Below, one piece after another: positions 53,517 to 64,000 of a stretch of 64,000 bases of DNA (positions within the stretch are counted from its first letter, which is position 1; every line of letters begins with the position of its first letter). Made by a program: the position numbers and the translations under genes. Under the pieces are notes generated by a model. It searched no databases. It was not told the DNA's origin and saw only the letters and a program-made list of their open reading frames with translations. This stretch comes from Gerris lacustris. Taxonomy: Eukaryota; Arthropoda; Insecta; Hemiptera; Gerridae. The DNA is taken from NCBI GenBank assembly GCA_951217055.1, contig OX578276.1, positions 75,383,144 through 75,447,143 on the forward strand. Reading direction: 5' to 3'.

Positions 53517-53895
53517 TATAAGAACATTCTCTTTAATTATAAGTGGAGATTAAGTTTAAAATAAAAAATCTTTATAATATATTTAATATAAAAGGAATAA
53601 GAAAAAAAACCATAGACTATTCTTTTAATGCTTATTTTGCTTCCTAAACTGGACTGATTTTTAAATAATTTTCAATGATTGAGTTGGAAATAGGCGTCGT
53701 TTTTTATATTCAACTCAATCATCCAAATTAAATTGAAAATCATTCCAGTTTGCGAAGATAGAAAAAACATTAAAAACAATATTTGTGTAGGGGCACACTT
53801 TTTTTTTACTCCCCTTCAATTATGAATAATGTATTATGTAGTAGATAATATGCTATAAATAATACTTGGCTACTAAGAAATAGTTTGAAAAACTT
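53517..53895. other. Short stretch downstream of NOC4
   Basis: GATTGAGTTGGAAATAGGC (53679) faces a similar inverse ATTCAACTCAATCATCC (53708), a short hairpin. Otherwise AT-rich with no gene; it separates the TA-flanked element from the NOC4 poly(A) site. Confidence 0.4.
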
Positions 53896-53901
53896 TTTAT
53901 T
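53896..53901 (-). terminator. Poly(A) signal of NOC4
   Basis: AATAAA on the minus strand (context GTAATAAAAAG), 66 bases after the NOC4 stop codon. Confidence 0.75.
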
Positions 53902-53966
53902 ACATAAAATTTAATTTATAAAATAGTTATGTTACAACATTTACAAACAGTTAAAATAAAGCACAT

Positions 53967-54086
53967 TCACGTGAACGACCACAAGTTTAAAGCAGATTGT
54001 CCCTCAGAGCTTTTAATAGAAAAAGGCTTTTCAAAATTTACTGGTATTTCCCCTTTAAGCTTCTTTTTACATTCTCTTGAAAAGAT
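53967..54086 (-). CDS. NOC4L: NOC4 last exon
   Basis: Acceptor CATTTTAG, phase 0. It encodes IFSRECKKKLKGEIPVNFEK to NLWSFT and TGA (residues 416-454). The start matches the family's basic E-F---LKKK C-terminal block. Confidence 0.88.
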   Translation of the reverse strand: MFSRECKKKLKGEIPVNFEKPFSIKSSEGQSALNLWSFT

Positions 54087-57000
54087 CTAAAATGAAAAAG
54101 AAGAAATTATTGTAAGATAAAATAAAATTGTACAAACAAATTAAAAAAAACAAGCAAATACACTATTGCTGAACCAATGGGATTGATAGTAAAATGTTAT
54201 AAACCAACTCCTGCAAATAAGTAGATTCAGTTCACTGACATGTATCCAAAATATGTACTCATCAAAATAATTAGTTTCAACTAAGAAACACTTTGAAGGT
54301 TTTTCAAATCTTCAAAAAAAAAAAAACTCAGTTGTGTATTCTTAATCAACTGACACAACTTTTTTTTTTTTAAATGACTCAAAACTAATCTGACAAAGTA
54401 GTTTCTTTAACACAAGAAACAAATGTTCATCACCCAGGATTCTAGGGCGATGAGTAGGGAGGGTGATGCAATATTTCATGTCTCAAACAAACTTGAGTGG
54501 AAGGCCAGTATCTTCCTTCCACAACCAACATAAAAAATCCTGTCAAGTACTTGCCAGCAAGTTACTAAAAGGGTTTCTTTGGTCATAAAACTTCATAAAT
54601 AGAACATTTTTTTTTTTTTTCCAAAAACATTTAAACTAAAATATGTATAAAAAATTGCAATTTTGAGAAGCAAGGCGTGCATACCCAACTTAAAATTTTC
54701 AAAAAAGTCTCCACAGTTTCGGCCCTCTAAAATTAGGACCTGACCAGACTTATTTTTAGGACCTGTCCTAATGGGGTAGCGCAGACATTTTTTTTAGCAG
54801 TTTGTTTTAATTTTTTCGGGGGTAAAATGGCCGCCAAACGCGATATATATTTGTAATCCAAATTTTAATACCTTTAAAATGATACCCAACTTAAAAATGA
54901 CAAAAAATAATATTGCGATCCATTCACAATTGATCGCTGATCGCAGAAATTTTGAGTGTTAAAGTCCGCAATAGTTTTTCTGTTTTTGGCCAAAAAAGTT
55001 TAACTTGTATACAAAATTTCAAATCTCTAGCTACAGTAGGTCGGGAGATATACTCCAAGATGCAACGGACGGATAAACTACCAAAAGCATAAAAGGGTTT
55101 CTAGGATGACCTCGAAACCCTAAAAAGAAGATTATCTTCTGAGCTTAAAAATGTTTAAATAGAGTTGAAGATGACTAATTATCAACGCTTTACAAAAGCC
55201 TAGGATGAATTGTTCCGACATACATAATCACTGAAAATTAACCCCCTCTTATAATATTATCTAATACAAACAGTTGATTGCCTAGTAATAAAATGTTTCA
55301 TGAGCTGTATGTGTTTCTTCTCCCATTTAATCTAATACACTCCGAAACAAGTGAGGTGCAAATAAGTTAATATACTCTGTTCCTTTTTATTCTAGACTAT
55401 TTTTGTTCTTTTCCAATGGTTTCAGAAAATAAAAATTCATTTTCATAAGAAATACCATTTTATAAGGTACTTACTAAATCAGATGTGTTTTCAAGAAGAT
55501 TTGCCAGATCCCTTTCTGCTGAAGGAAGAGGATCATTAATAAACATGGCAGCAGCTGATGCACTTGGTAGAACATGCTCTTGAAGCAGTTTTACCTCCCA
55601 CAGTGAACTCTGACTAGCATGGCTCTTAGTAGGATCCTTTTCACTGTAGTCATATGGATCTGACTCAACTGCAAAAATTATACAAGCAAGAAAGTATTAT
55701 AAAAAAATAAATAAATAATAAAAGGGTAAATTAAAAAACTTAAAGACATTAACTTATTTACATACATTTTTAAAGATTTGAATTGAGTACTACATCTCTG
55801 ATAATGTTTATCCTTGCAGAAGACAAAATTGTCAATCTAATATTAATAGAAGATTTGGTTTAAAAGTTGGATCATTAGAGATGAAATATTTTGTTACATT
55901 ATATTTGTTTAGGTTAACTGCTATTATAAAACTCTTATTGAACTTTTATTTTTTGATTTATATTTTGACCTAACCTAACCAGTATAATATCTTGAAATTA
56001 AGTCCTTGCCTAAGAGAACCCTTACTTAAAAATATTAAATTCATGACCAGAGATTAAATTATTAATAAGAATAAGAATAAGAATGCCATTTATTGTTTTA
56101 TCATAAAAAATATTAATTGTTTTATTATTGTTTTACATAGTTTTTACAAAGAAACATCTAAAAAAGCTAATTTAAAAACAAATCGGCCAAATAGCCAAGG
56201 CTTTTGAGCACAAAGGCTTTTGTGGTTACATATTATTGCAGGAAAATATTAAGTTAATTAAATTATTATACTCATAATAAATAAATTACTTAGGAACAAA
56301 ACATGCATTTATATAAATTAAATAAATATTTAGTAAAAGAAAACATCACAATTTTTTATCAAAACTTTAAAATTCTATGCTTAATTGATTGATTATTTAT
56401 TTTAATCATATAACCGAATTTTTTTTAAAAAAAAATATATATTTGATTAATTATTTATGTTTATAATATATTTTTTCTATTATTTAATTATTTTATTAAT
56501 TACATTTTTTAGGAACAAAACATACATTTATATAAATTAAATAAATAGTTAATAAAAGAAATTTTATTAAATTATTAATACATATTATTATTGAAGAGAA
56601 AGGTCATAATTATTAGCCAATTTAAATTCCAACCTTGCATAAGGTAGCACAAGCATTGCCATTATTTTAAAGAGCATTTTTATGACTATGAATTGAAAAA
56701 TTCCTTAACAGGGAACCATTTCAAAAATCAGAAAAATTATTGGTTTTGTGTCTGTCAGTTAACATTTTTGTGAACCACCTTATCTTAAAAACTACTAATT
56801 TTATTTTATTCTCTTTAGCATGCACACAAACATTTTTTTTTTTTTTTTTTTTTTTTTATCAACTCCTAAACCTATATCTTTATTTTTTAACAATGGAACC
56901 ATCAATTTAGCAATATTTTAAGTTCACCATGGTTGAAATTAATATAGGGCCCATTTGTGGCTACTTTTGACAAATAATCCAAATTTCTTCAAAATCAGAT

Positions 57001-60000
57001 GTGTTTATGTACATGTGGAAGAGAAACCAATAAGCGCAGAAGATTAAACATTGGGACCTACAATGAGCTAATTATAACCTACCATTCAAATTTCATTAAA
57101 ATTGGACACATAATGTTTAAGACGGGTCTTAGAATTTATGTCGCTAAGACTAAGACAATGATAGTAGCAAGAGAGAGGAAGGAACATCAGATCTCCATTC
57201 ATGATGAGTACCTAGAACATGTGCATAGCTTCAAGTATTTAGGATTGATGGTGAATTCAGATGGTAAGTGCAAAGAAGAGATCACTTGCTTCTATCTATA
57301 GAAGCAAGAATAGCAGCTACAGACAGACTTTTTCACACCATGAATAGAGGTTTTATTAGGAAAGCTGAAGTTAATCAGAGAACCAAGATGATAGTCTTCA
57401 AATCCATCTACATACCCACAATGACATATGGCTGTGTGACTTGGACTTTGACTAAGAAAAGCCAGAGTCGAGTGCAAGCCACAGAAATGCGGTACCTGAG
57501 GAAGGTAGCGGGCACAACCAGGAGAGACCAGGTGAGGAACTCTAATACAAGACTGGGCTTGGAAATCCAGCCCGTATTGAGAACAGTTGAGAGTGCCCAA
57601 CTTAGATGGTACGGCAACGTCAATAGGATGGACAGTGAGCGAAGTCCCTAAGAGAGCCCTAGAAGCCAGATGTGAAGGAAGAAGACCAAGAGGAAGGAAA
57701 AGAACCACGTGGATGGACAACATCTCATCCACCCTGGTCCAGAGAGGAATGTGCCTCCAACCTGCTCGATTCTTGTCATTGGTCAGAGGATTGGTGGAAA
57801 TCTTTTTGGTTTTCCTCAACACTGGAAGGTAGAAGAGGATCCAAATAAGTAAGTAAGTAAAGTAATGTTTAAGATACGGGGGGCTTGTAAAAATGTTAAA
57901 AGACAAACAGACATGACACCAAATTTTTTGATGTCTGAAACAGATTTCTGACTAGGAATTTTTCAATCCGGAGGCATAGAAAAATGTTGTTGCCCTTTAT
58001 AGCTCGAAAGCAATAAAGGAGAAAAAAAAATAAATAAATTAGACAATAATGGGTTGTAAAAGCAGAACATTATTAAAGTACGTGTTAGGACACAAGGATG
58101 CTATGTCCACACTAATTGGCAAACTATTTTTCTACATATTTAAGTAGAATGATTTGTTGATCACCAAATTATTATTAAATAACTAATTAAAATGTGGTTC
58201 ACTTTACACACATAGTGAGTGTCAGTACTTCAACGAGAAGTTAATAATCCAGCTTTTCGTGATATTAGAAATACATATTACCAAAACTAAAGTAACAATA
58301 GATGTATAGTTATGAGAGACTTCTGATCTATAAAACGTACATTATAAATTCATTTAATTTTTTCATTATAATTCAAATCACCTGTTTGATAGGTAGGACA
58401 GTTAATAAGATATTTGAGGCTAGGATGGCGGATGAGTAAGTTAGTAATAAAAGCCATAAGGATAACAATATCTTCAGGAGGAGCAACCAAACTTAATCGA
58501 GAGAATCTCTTGATAAAACCTGCAACCATTCCCTCAGGAAGACACCTAAATGCATAAAACAATAACACGGTTAAATACCAATATAATATAACAGTTAATA
58601 CTATTTAGTTAATTTATAATGAAATTTAGATAAGTCCTGTTTGAGGCAATGCCAACCAGCACCCAAAATATAGGTCCATTGCTATAAATTGTCAAGTTTC
58701 AAAATTTGACAAGTTGTTAGACTAAAAATTTATAAATAAACAATTTTTCAAATTTCTTCACAAATTATACTTACAATGAAGTCAAAAAAATATCAGATAA
58801 GTAGTAGAATCGTGCCTTGTATGGAGTCTCAAAAATACCAGGCTCAAACATTGTGTATAGCTTTTGATAAACATTAGGATAGTTTCTGAAATTAAATGAA
58901 ATCAATTAGATGAAAATACAATTTATATATTTAGGGCATAGATTCATTTATCCAATATTTTATTTTGTTTCTATTTCTAGTCATATAAAATAACACAAAA
59001 GCACTTACATATTAAATTTCTGGATAAGATTAAAAATACCCTGAAGAGCTATAAGAGCATTAGGACCTTCTGTAAAGAAATAAAACAATAATAACATTTT
59101 TAGTGAAAGAAGGAGGTTGTGGGTGCCAGAAGATAAATTAAAAAATAACTCAAGATTACAAAATAGTAGTGCAGTCCATTTAATTAATACCAATGAAAAC
59201 AAAGAAGTGATCCTAGGAAAATTCTATTTCAAAGATAACAGAATAAAAAGATACAAGAGATTAAGAACAATGAAAACCCTATATATGAGAGTTTGTTGGA
59301 GTTATCTTAGGCCGTTTTTTTAAAGGTAGGATCAAGACTGGATTTTGTTTTGTTTCTTTCATGGAGGAAACTAAAATAATAATTATTTTTAAGATTCTGT
59401 GAATCAATATAGGCTTTAGACAGTTAATTAATATTAATATGGTTAATTAATAGTTTCCGTTAATTAATATGGCTAAGTTAATAAGCAACAACGCCAAACA
59501 AATATTGAGCAATTTTATCAGGATATACAACAGAAAACTTTAGAATTCCATGCGACATCCAAAAGAGAATTAGTTTTACTCCAAACAATCTGAGGAAACA
59601 AATTCAGTCACTAAGAACTACTGTAACAAGCGCTTCACTCAGATTTAAGTTTGTTTATTTTTGTTTTAAACTTCTGTGGCACCAGAACAATACTTTATTT
59701 TATAATGAAATAAGCTACAGCTCCACCGTCAATCATAAGGATTTAAATACCAACAAAATTATTAAGCAACAAATTATACCCTATAATATTGCTTAGTAAG
59801 AGACCATTTTCTGTACTTCAAAGTTTATTAGGCAAGGTTAGTAAGAACAGGAGTCAGTAAATTATAATCTACCGAACATATGAACTAAGTACATACATTT
59901 AATGTAATGTAGATGTAAGTAATACAAGTAATTTAAAGAATTACAATTAATTAATTGAAGTTTAGCTGAAATATTACTTCTAACACTGTTTTCAAACTTA

Positions 60001-62966
60001 TAAATTAAATGACACTAGAGGTCGACCAAGAAGTCATGAACACGGGAGAAACGGAAAGCTTAACTTCGTTTAAATTCGGAACTTCCGAGTAGTGCCGAAG
60101 TCAGTACAGTCGGGTGCTAAGACAATAACCATTCCTAGTTTGAATGACATGCCCAGTTATGTCAAATCTCACGAATAACAACAGGAAGGTTTCCAATCTG
60201 TTAGGTTTCCTGTTTTGTTTGTTTTTATACAGCACGAACTATAGTCACAACTGTTCTAAATCCAAATCAAACTCAGAAATAAAGGGGAAGAAAAAAAAAT
60301 AGATTAAGGAAAAAGAATATCGATTTAGATTTAAAGAATATTATTATGAATAATCAATAAATAATAATATAAAGATATTATCGTATATTATTAGTGATTT
60401 CTTATCAGGTACAGTGTTGCCTGTTGCAAAAAATATAGAAGTTATCAAAAATAAAATTATTAATAACAGAAGAACAACACTTTTTTTTTGACCGTGGTCT
60501 ATTATACCAAAAACTGACTGTACATGGCGACACTAGCGCACTCCTCTCATTTCCATGACTTCTTGGTCGACCTCTAGCAATTGAGTAATTTAACATAAAG
60601 TAGACAAGGCATCACACCTATGTTCAAACAGGACATGAAGTAATCAGTTAATACAACTGGTTTATCAATGAGAGGCATAATATGTTCAATTAATGTGAGG
60701 CTGAGTGTTTGTTGGACATCACTTTGAAGCTCTACTGAAGACAAATGTTCCCATACTACTCTGACAGTAACACTAATTTTCTTTTTATCATATTTACCTT
60801 AAAAAAAAACAACATTAAATTAGTGATCATTGGCGTAGCCAGACATAGAAATTTTGTAGTTGTTTTTTTTTTATTGTAATTAGAGACATGTTGATAGTTA
60901 AAGCAATGAAATAAGACTGAAGAATATGTATTGAGTTCTCACCTTCCCAAATAAGGTACTAAGAATAACAGTAAATTCAGGGGACAAAATGTAAATATAA
61001 AGGTACAGTAGAACCCCTCATATCTCGACTCCTCGGAATATCCAACCACAACCATGTGATATCTGACACGACCGAACTTCTGCCACATCATGATTTTTAT
61101 TGAGCATTTTGCATCTGCAAAATTAAGACAAGAATGCCTAATTTGAAAACAATTATATTACACATTTTTTAAATTTTTTTTTTTTGTTATTTTGTTAAAC
61201 CCACATACTAGAGAATGTAAGTACAATTGTTTTTTACAACAAAGATTCATTTTTAACACAGAAATTTTCGCTTTTCTTTGTTCCTCTGTTTATCCCACCA
61301 TTTTTATGTTTTGACCATGATACGGTTCCTTAGGTGACGGATATGAGGGGGTTCAACTGTAGTACTATAAAGAAGTTAGTGTACATAATTGATGGACTAA
61401 AAATATCTATGGTAAAACATTTGACACAACATTTAATAGCAAAAATAACTATTTAAATCAAGCTTACTTTTTAACTTAAAATATATTTTTTTTGCATTTT
61501 TTAAAAAAATAAATAAATAAAATGAACAAAATACTCACATGTCTGACCACAAACTGTTTTTGATAAATCTTCAACTTTTTCTTTGTTTAGATTAATAACA
61601 GATAAAATATTTTTTACATGATTTGGTTTTAAAGGTCTCATACTGGCTGATGTTACTATTCTTTTCAAAGATTCCCACAATGAGGCAGCTACATCTTGGT
61701 AACTCAAATTTGGTTCCAGAACATTTAGAAGGGAATCTATGTTATGCTCCGCTGCTATAATACTTTCCAGATCTAACTAAAAAAACAAAAACAACAACAA
61801 CATAATTTCAAGCAAATGAACTAAGAGCTGTTTAAGAAATACTTTTTCTATGATAAAGTAGGACACTTTTTTGTTTCTGTTTACTTTTGTTTTGTCTGTT
61901 CAACAGCCTAGGTCATTGCAGGACATGGGTTATCCGGCCACTTCACTCATCTACTCGATGAGATTATCAGTAAAACATGTCTCACCTCTCTGGGATTTGA
62001 ACTCACAGCCGGGGTTTAGACCTTGGTTTGTTATTATTATTGTTGTTTGATTGTTGTAGGAAACTTAGGTTTCCTCAATTTTTGCCCATCCAACTTGAAA
62101 GAGACATTGACGGCATATCTCGATTTACGGTTAATCTTTTAATTTAAAACAACTTTCAATATTTATTTCATTAAAGTAAAAATTAACAAGAGAGAACAGA
62201 TTTTTAGATTAACTATTCAGGGGAGTAATTTGTTTCCTTATAACATACATTAAATACACATATTAAATTAATGCAATGGTTTATTTAAATTAAATACTTA
62301 CTGAAAATTCCTTAAGAGGGAACTTTGATTTTTCACTGAATTTACTTTGGATGGAAAGCAGTGAAAATAAAGATTTTAAGCTTGTCACCTGCAACTCTTC
62401 ATTTGTAGTTTTTCTGACAACAGATCGAAGAATTTTTAATGATTTGTCTTGAAATGTCATTAAATCCTCATTGTAATCAACTTTAGATTCTGAAATTAAA
62501 AATAATGACAAATAAAATTAATAAATAAGACCAAATAGATATAAATAAGTATATTAATTTTATTTAATTTGTAAATAACCTAGAAAAATCTCAGTTTTCT
62601 GTGAGGTATCTTGATGAATGATGAATTAATTAATTGATTTTGGTGATTAACATCTCCTTCACAGCTGCAATGACAATTTCTAAGGATGCCAAAAAGCACA
62701 TCCAGCTACCTCTCACTAACATGCTCTTGATGTGGGTAAGTGATACAATTTTTTAAGGTATTGTTTATTTGTTTAACAACTAAGCAAGCGATTCAAGCAA
62801 CAAGAAGAACATAGTTTAAGTAAAATACATACAAATAAAGAAAAGAAGGATACTTACGGGTACCAGCTAAAACAGTTACTCTTCTAGTCAAAATAGCTTT
62901 CTTCAGAACATTGCTAACAAGAAATCCAAGAGACTCAATACTTGATACACAGAGATTATTTGAATT
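53967..62966 (-). CDS. NOC4L: Nucleolar complex protein 4 (NOC4/NOC4L), C-terminal 454 residues
   Basis: Nine minus-strand exons (62966-62858, 62489-62302, 61776-61539, 60797-60618, 59069-59009, 58885-58775, 58545-58382, 55668-55475, 54086-53967) join in phase with GT-AG introns into 454 residues and TGA. NOC4 pairs with NOP14 in the small-subunit processome and is needed for 40S ribosome maturation in the nucleolus. Conserved family blocks are clear: GPNALIALQGIFNLIQKFN (about 240-258), YPNVYQKLYTMFEPGIF then PYKARFYYLSDIFLTS (about 261-294), LPEGMVAGFIKRFSRLSL (298-315), LLIRHPSL, DPYDYSEKDP (354-363) and SSLWEV (371-376). These lie in the CBF/Mak21 domain shared with NOC3 and CEBPZ. Vertebrate NOC4L has about 516 residues, so roughly 50-60 N-terminal residues and the start exon are missing, beyond the right edge or unseen. 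The C-terminus is intact. Confidence 0.95.
54430..55125. repeat. R3-related repeat in the last NOC4 intron
   Basis: CAAGTACTTGCCAGCAAGTT (54545) with AAAGGGTTTCTTTGG and the far end CGAAACCCTAAAAAG (55111) resemble the R3 hairpin and AGGGTTTTGTAG ends. The interior has ATACCCAACTTAAAAATGAC (54881), CAAAATTTCAAATCTCTAGC (55012) and ATGCAACGGACGGATAAAC (55061). It is diverged, with no B box seen. Confidence 0.55.
55475..55668 (-). CDS. NOC4L: NOC4 exon with the DPYD and SSLWE blocks
   Basis: Acceptor TTTTTGCAG, donor GTAAGT; phase 1 in, phase 0 out. It encodes residues 351-415, from VESDPYDYSEKDPTKSHASQ to LANLLENTSDL. Confidence 0.95.
55700..57115 (-). other. NOC4 intron interior with R1 pieces and a T run
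   Basis: AT-rich; poly(T) at 56830-56858. An inverted R1 piece lies at about 56700-56800 (GTTAACATTTTTGTGAACCA, TTAAAAACTACTAATTTTA) and the forward R1 body begins at about 56900 (AATATTTTAAGTTCACCATG, TACATGTGGAAGAGAAACCA). Confidence 0.55.
56900..58140 (+). repeat. R1 copy interrupted by a non-LTR fragment
   Basis: R1 runs to TTTCATTAAAATTGGACACA then TAATGTTTAAGACGGG (57096-57126). It resumes after the reverse transcriptase fragment at about 57865 (TAATGTTTAAGATACGGGGG) and continues to GATGTCTGAAACAGATTTCT (57930) and the tail CACACTAATTGGCAAACTAT (58111). The repeated TAATGTTTAAGA on both sides looks like the target duplication of the insertion. Confidence 0.75.
57120..57850 (+). pseudogene. 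Non-LTR retrotransposon RT C-terminal fragment
   Basis: Three overlapping frames give the C-terminal end of a LINE-type reverse transcriptase: ISIHDEYLEHVHSFKYLGLM (thumb-region FKYLG motif), then YIPTMTYGCVTWTLTKKSQS, then VESAQLRWYGNVNRMDSER and RALEARCEGRRPRGRKRTTW with MDNI. The YG-E-W, LRWFGHV-RM and GRP-G-R---W patterns are standard for this end of insect non-LTR elements. Frame changes occur near 57290 and 57645. It is followed by a short (AAGT)n tail (57846-57863), as expected of a 5'-truncated retrotransposed copy. It sits inside an R1 repeat within a NOC4 intron, opposite to the gene. Confidence 0.87.
58382..58545 (-). CDS. NOC4L: NOC4 exon with the LPEG...APPE block
   Basis: Acceptor TGCATTTAG, donor GTGATT. 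It encodes CLPEGMVAGFIKRFSRLSLV, APPEDIVILMAFITNLLIRH and the following NCPTYQT (residues 296-350), the most conserved segment of the CBF domain. Confidence 0.95.
58775..58885 (-). CDS. NOC4L: NOC4 exon, YPNVYQKLY segment
   Basis: Acceptor TTAATTTCAG, donor GTAAGT; phase 2 in and out. Residues 259-295. Confidence 0.93.
59009..59069 (-). CDS. NOC4L: NOC4 exon, 61 nt
   Basis: Acceptor TTCTTTACAG, donor GTAAGTG. It encodes EGPNALIALQGIFNLIQKFN. It is short but matches the family block that precedes YP--Y-KLY. Confidence 0.93.
59070..60617 (-). other. NOC4 intron containing a TIR element
   Basis: No second gene was recognised in this 1.5 kb intron apart from the element at 60018-60574. Small open frames in it show no resemblance. 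Confidence 0.5.
60018..60574. mobile_element. 557-bp MITE with perfect 21-bp ends flanked by TA
   Basis: Ends GAGGTCGACCAAGAAGTC(ATG) and its exact inverse; TA outside both (60016-60017, 60575-60576). Similarity continues inward imperfectly. TA flanks and length suit a Tc1/mariner-derived MITE. It lies in a NOC4 intron. Confidence 0.85.
60618..60797 (-). CDS. NOC4L: NOC4 exon, start of the CBF domain
   Basis: Acceptor TTTTTTAAG and a slightly weak donor GTGTGA; phase 1 in and out. It encodes residues 179-238, including VTVRVVWEHLSSVELQSDVQ and PLIDKPVVLTDYFMSCLNI, the W--FL---L and P-----F---C--- pattern of the family. Confidence 0.93.
60825..61530 (-). other. NOC4 intron with a hAT-like end
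   Basis: CATTGGCGTAGCCAGACATA at 60829 is a hAT-style terminus without a visible partner. CCTCATATCTCGACTCC (61017) and GTGACGGATATGAGGGG (61334) form a loose inverted pair about 320 bp apart. Confidence 0.45.
61539..61776 (-). CDS. NOC4L: NOC4 exon, residues 100-178
   Basis: Acceptor TTGTTTTTTTAG, donor GTGAGT; phase 0 in, phase 1 out. It encodes LDLESIIAAEHNIDSLLNVL through NILSVINLNKEKVEDLSKT, corresponding to the less conserved helical region before the CBF domain. Confidence 0.88.
61905..62035 (-). repeat. tRNA-like B-box fragment, possible SINE piece
   Basis: On the minus strand GTGAGTTCAAATCCCAGAGA contains a B-box-like GAGTTCAAATCCC. It is followed by GATGAGTGAAGTGGCCGGAT. No clear A box precedes it. 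It could be a truncated SINE or chance. Confidence 0.4.
62302..62489 (-). CDS. NOC4L: NOC4 exon, residues 37-99
   Basis: Acceptor TTAATTTCAG, donor GTAAGT; phase 1 in, phase 0 out. It encodes SKVDYNEDLMTFQDKSLKIL, RSVVRKTTNEELQVTSLKSL and KFPLKEFS, matching the family's N-terminal helical repeats ahead of the F---F--V segment. Confidence 0.9.
62858..62966 (-). CDS. NOC4L: NOC4 first visible exon
   Basis: Acceptor TTATTTCAG, donor GTAAGT; phase 0 in, phase 1 out. It encodes NSNNLCVSSIESLGFLVSNV and LKKAILTRRVTVLAGT. The other two frames contain stops. It has no initiator, so another exon lies upstream. Confidence 0.82.
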
Positions 62967-64000
62967 CTGAAATAATTAATACAGGTAAATATTTAAAAGT
63001 ATCTTAGTAGCATCTAAAACTATTATAGCTAATGTTATAAAAACTAAATGAATGTGGCTCTTCGTAATACTCATTCGGTTAAAAAACAACCAAATGTTAT
63101 TATATTTATTTAATAACATATATTTATTATTTTATATTTGGTTAAACGATAATTATTAGCACAAAAATGTTAGGCCAATTTTTAAAAATCAAGATATTCA
63201 AAATTTTCGATCCTAGAAACAATTAATTCAGATTAAGGGGGAGGTCCTACTATTTACTAAATGTGCTATTTATGCCCAACTTTTATTTTCTTACTCTGCT
63301 CTCACTGACAGTTGGGTAAGATTGGAGAACTGTCACTTGACCAAAATTATACAAGAGCAACAGCAATTTCCAACCCCTATTGAAACATCCTAGGTGTAAG
63401 TAGCTTTTGTAAAGAATTGGGTCATGTCGAAATACAAGTATTGGCTAGTTTGAAGGAGATGATAGGGTCGAGAATTGCTTGGTGTGATTTATACATCGGT
63501 GAGTTAATATCCGTTTTAAAAAACATTTGAGTGAGACCCAACCCACTTTTTGGCAGTACACCCAAGTTTTCTGAGGGCATTAGTATGTCCTACCAGATGC
63601 TAGTCGATCTTGCAACGCAATTCATGCAGTCTCATATATTTCAGTGGTAAAAAAATTGTTCTGCCCTGCTCTGCGCCGCCTGTCTCAATGTGCGCCCGCC
63701 TTAATATATGGCAGTATCAATTATTTAATTGGGTGAATCTACATAATACTGTGCTGTTGGCAGAAAAGTGGCGGGGCCTCACTCCAATGTATTTTCTTGA
63801 CAAAAAGATATCAACTCCCCTATGTACAAATTACACAGATATAATCTCTTAAATGTATCGATATTACATCTCTTAAATGTATCGATATTACATCTCTTAA
63901 TCATACAAATGTACTGATTGACAAAGGGATATAATCTCTGAAGTGTCTAAATCAATAAAAATTGTGCCACCAAGCGGTTCTCTACCGCACTGTCTCCTTC
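62967..64000. other. Upstream NOC4 intron or flank with small repeats
   Basis: I searched the minus strand for the NOC4 start exon and found no convincing one. A MITE-like end occurs at about 63670 (GCGCCGCCTGTCTCAATGTG). A 24-bp tandem repeat (ATCTCTTAAATGTATCGATA then TTAC) occurs two and a half times at 63841-63902, followed by GACAAAGGGATATAATCTCT, shared with 37514 and 38380 inverted. Confidence 0.5.

Noticed and set aside
57292..57906. A 204-codon minus-strand frame.
   Set aside because: It is the antisense shadow of the non-LTR reverse transcriptase fragment and has no resemblance of its own.
63320..63420. A possible NOC4 start exon ending at CTGTCAGTGAGAGC (minus strand).
   Set aside because: The donor-like site is present, but the upstream translation has no ATG in a sensible frame and no NOC4 likeness.

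Overview
The window is AT-rich nuclear DNA from an animal, almost certainly an insect. Three things point there: spliced genes with GT-AG introns and AATAAA poly(A) signals, a signal-peptide Tyr/Gly-rich secreted protein with the exon layout typical of insect cuticle-type genes, and a crowd of insect-style transposons (P element, hAT, Gypsy, non-LTR, foldback elements). I cannot name the order or species. No CRISPR array, rRNA or intact tRNA gene was seen.

Genes. (1) Plus strand, 22734-34848: a three-exon gene for a 92-residue secreted Tyr/Gly-rich peptide. Its 10.4 kb second intron is packed with repeats. (2) Plus strand, 44354-49744: one very large coding exon (about 1,796 codons) of an unrecognised, probably disordered Lys/Ser/Asn-rich protein. 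Its 5' exon(s) lie upstream and were not found. (3) Minus strand, 62966 down to 53967: nine exons that join in phase into the C-terminal 454 residues of nucleolar complex protein 4 (NOC4/NOC4L), a ribosome biogenesis factor. The start exon is beyond the right edge.

Mobile DNA fills most of the rest. Recognisable protein remnants: a P-element (THAP9-like) transposase at 250-834 (-), a decayed Ty3/Gypsy element at about 15200-17850 (-), a tyrosine-recombinase-like N-terminus at 28440-28599 (-), a hAT element with 15-bp terminal repeats and a perfect 8-bp target duplication at 41572-43765 (+), and a non-LTR reverse transcriptase tail at 57120-57835 (+).

The striking feature is the number of long inverted-repeat (foldback) elements: about 3975-5045, 5972-7308, 7790-8700, 10290-12025, 18945-21095, 34317-34655 and 40020-41240, plus terminal-inverted-repeat elements at about 14276-14876, 20067-20660, 33160-34020, 50572-53516 and 60018-60574. 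I label the dispersed families R1 (hairpin GCTTCCG...CGGAAGC), R2 (CATTTTACCCCC modules), R3 (AGGGTTTTGTAG inverted repeats with a tRNA-like B box), R4 (ATTCAATGAGACAAAC), R5 (TACTTTCTC...GAGAAAGTA), R6 (GTACTTTGGGACAAAGG), R7 (paired copies at 13975 and 25445) and R8 (CTCATCATGATTAA). Several of these otherwise unrelated families carry the same two-part module, an AAATTTCA...ATCGG...GTAGTTT core followed by a GACAGAC tract. Several insertions are nested and can be ordered, and two have near-matching empty target sites elsewhere in the window.

All calls are from reading the sequence by eye. Repeat boundaries are approximate unless exact bases are given.
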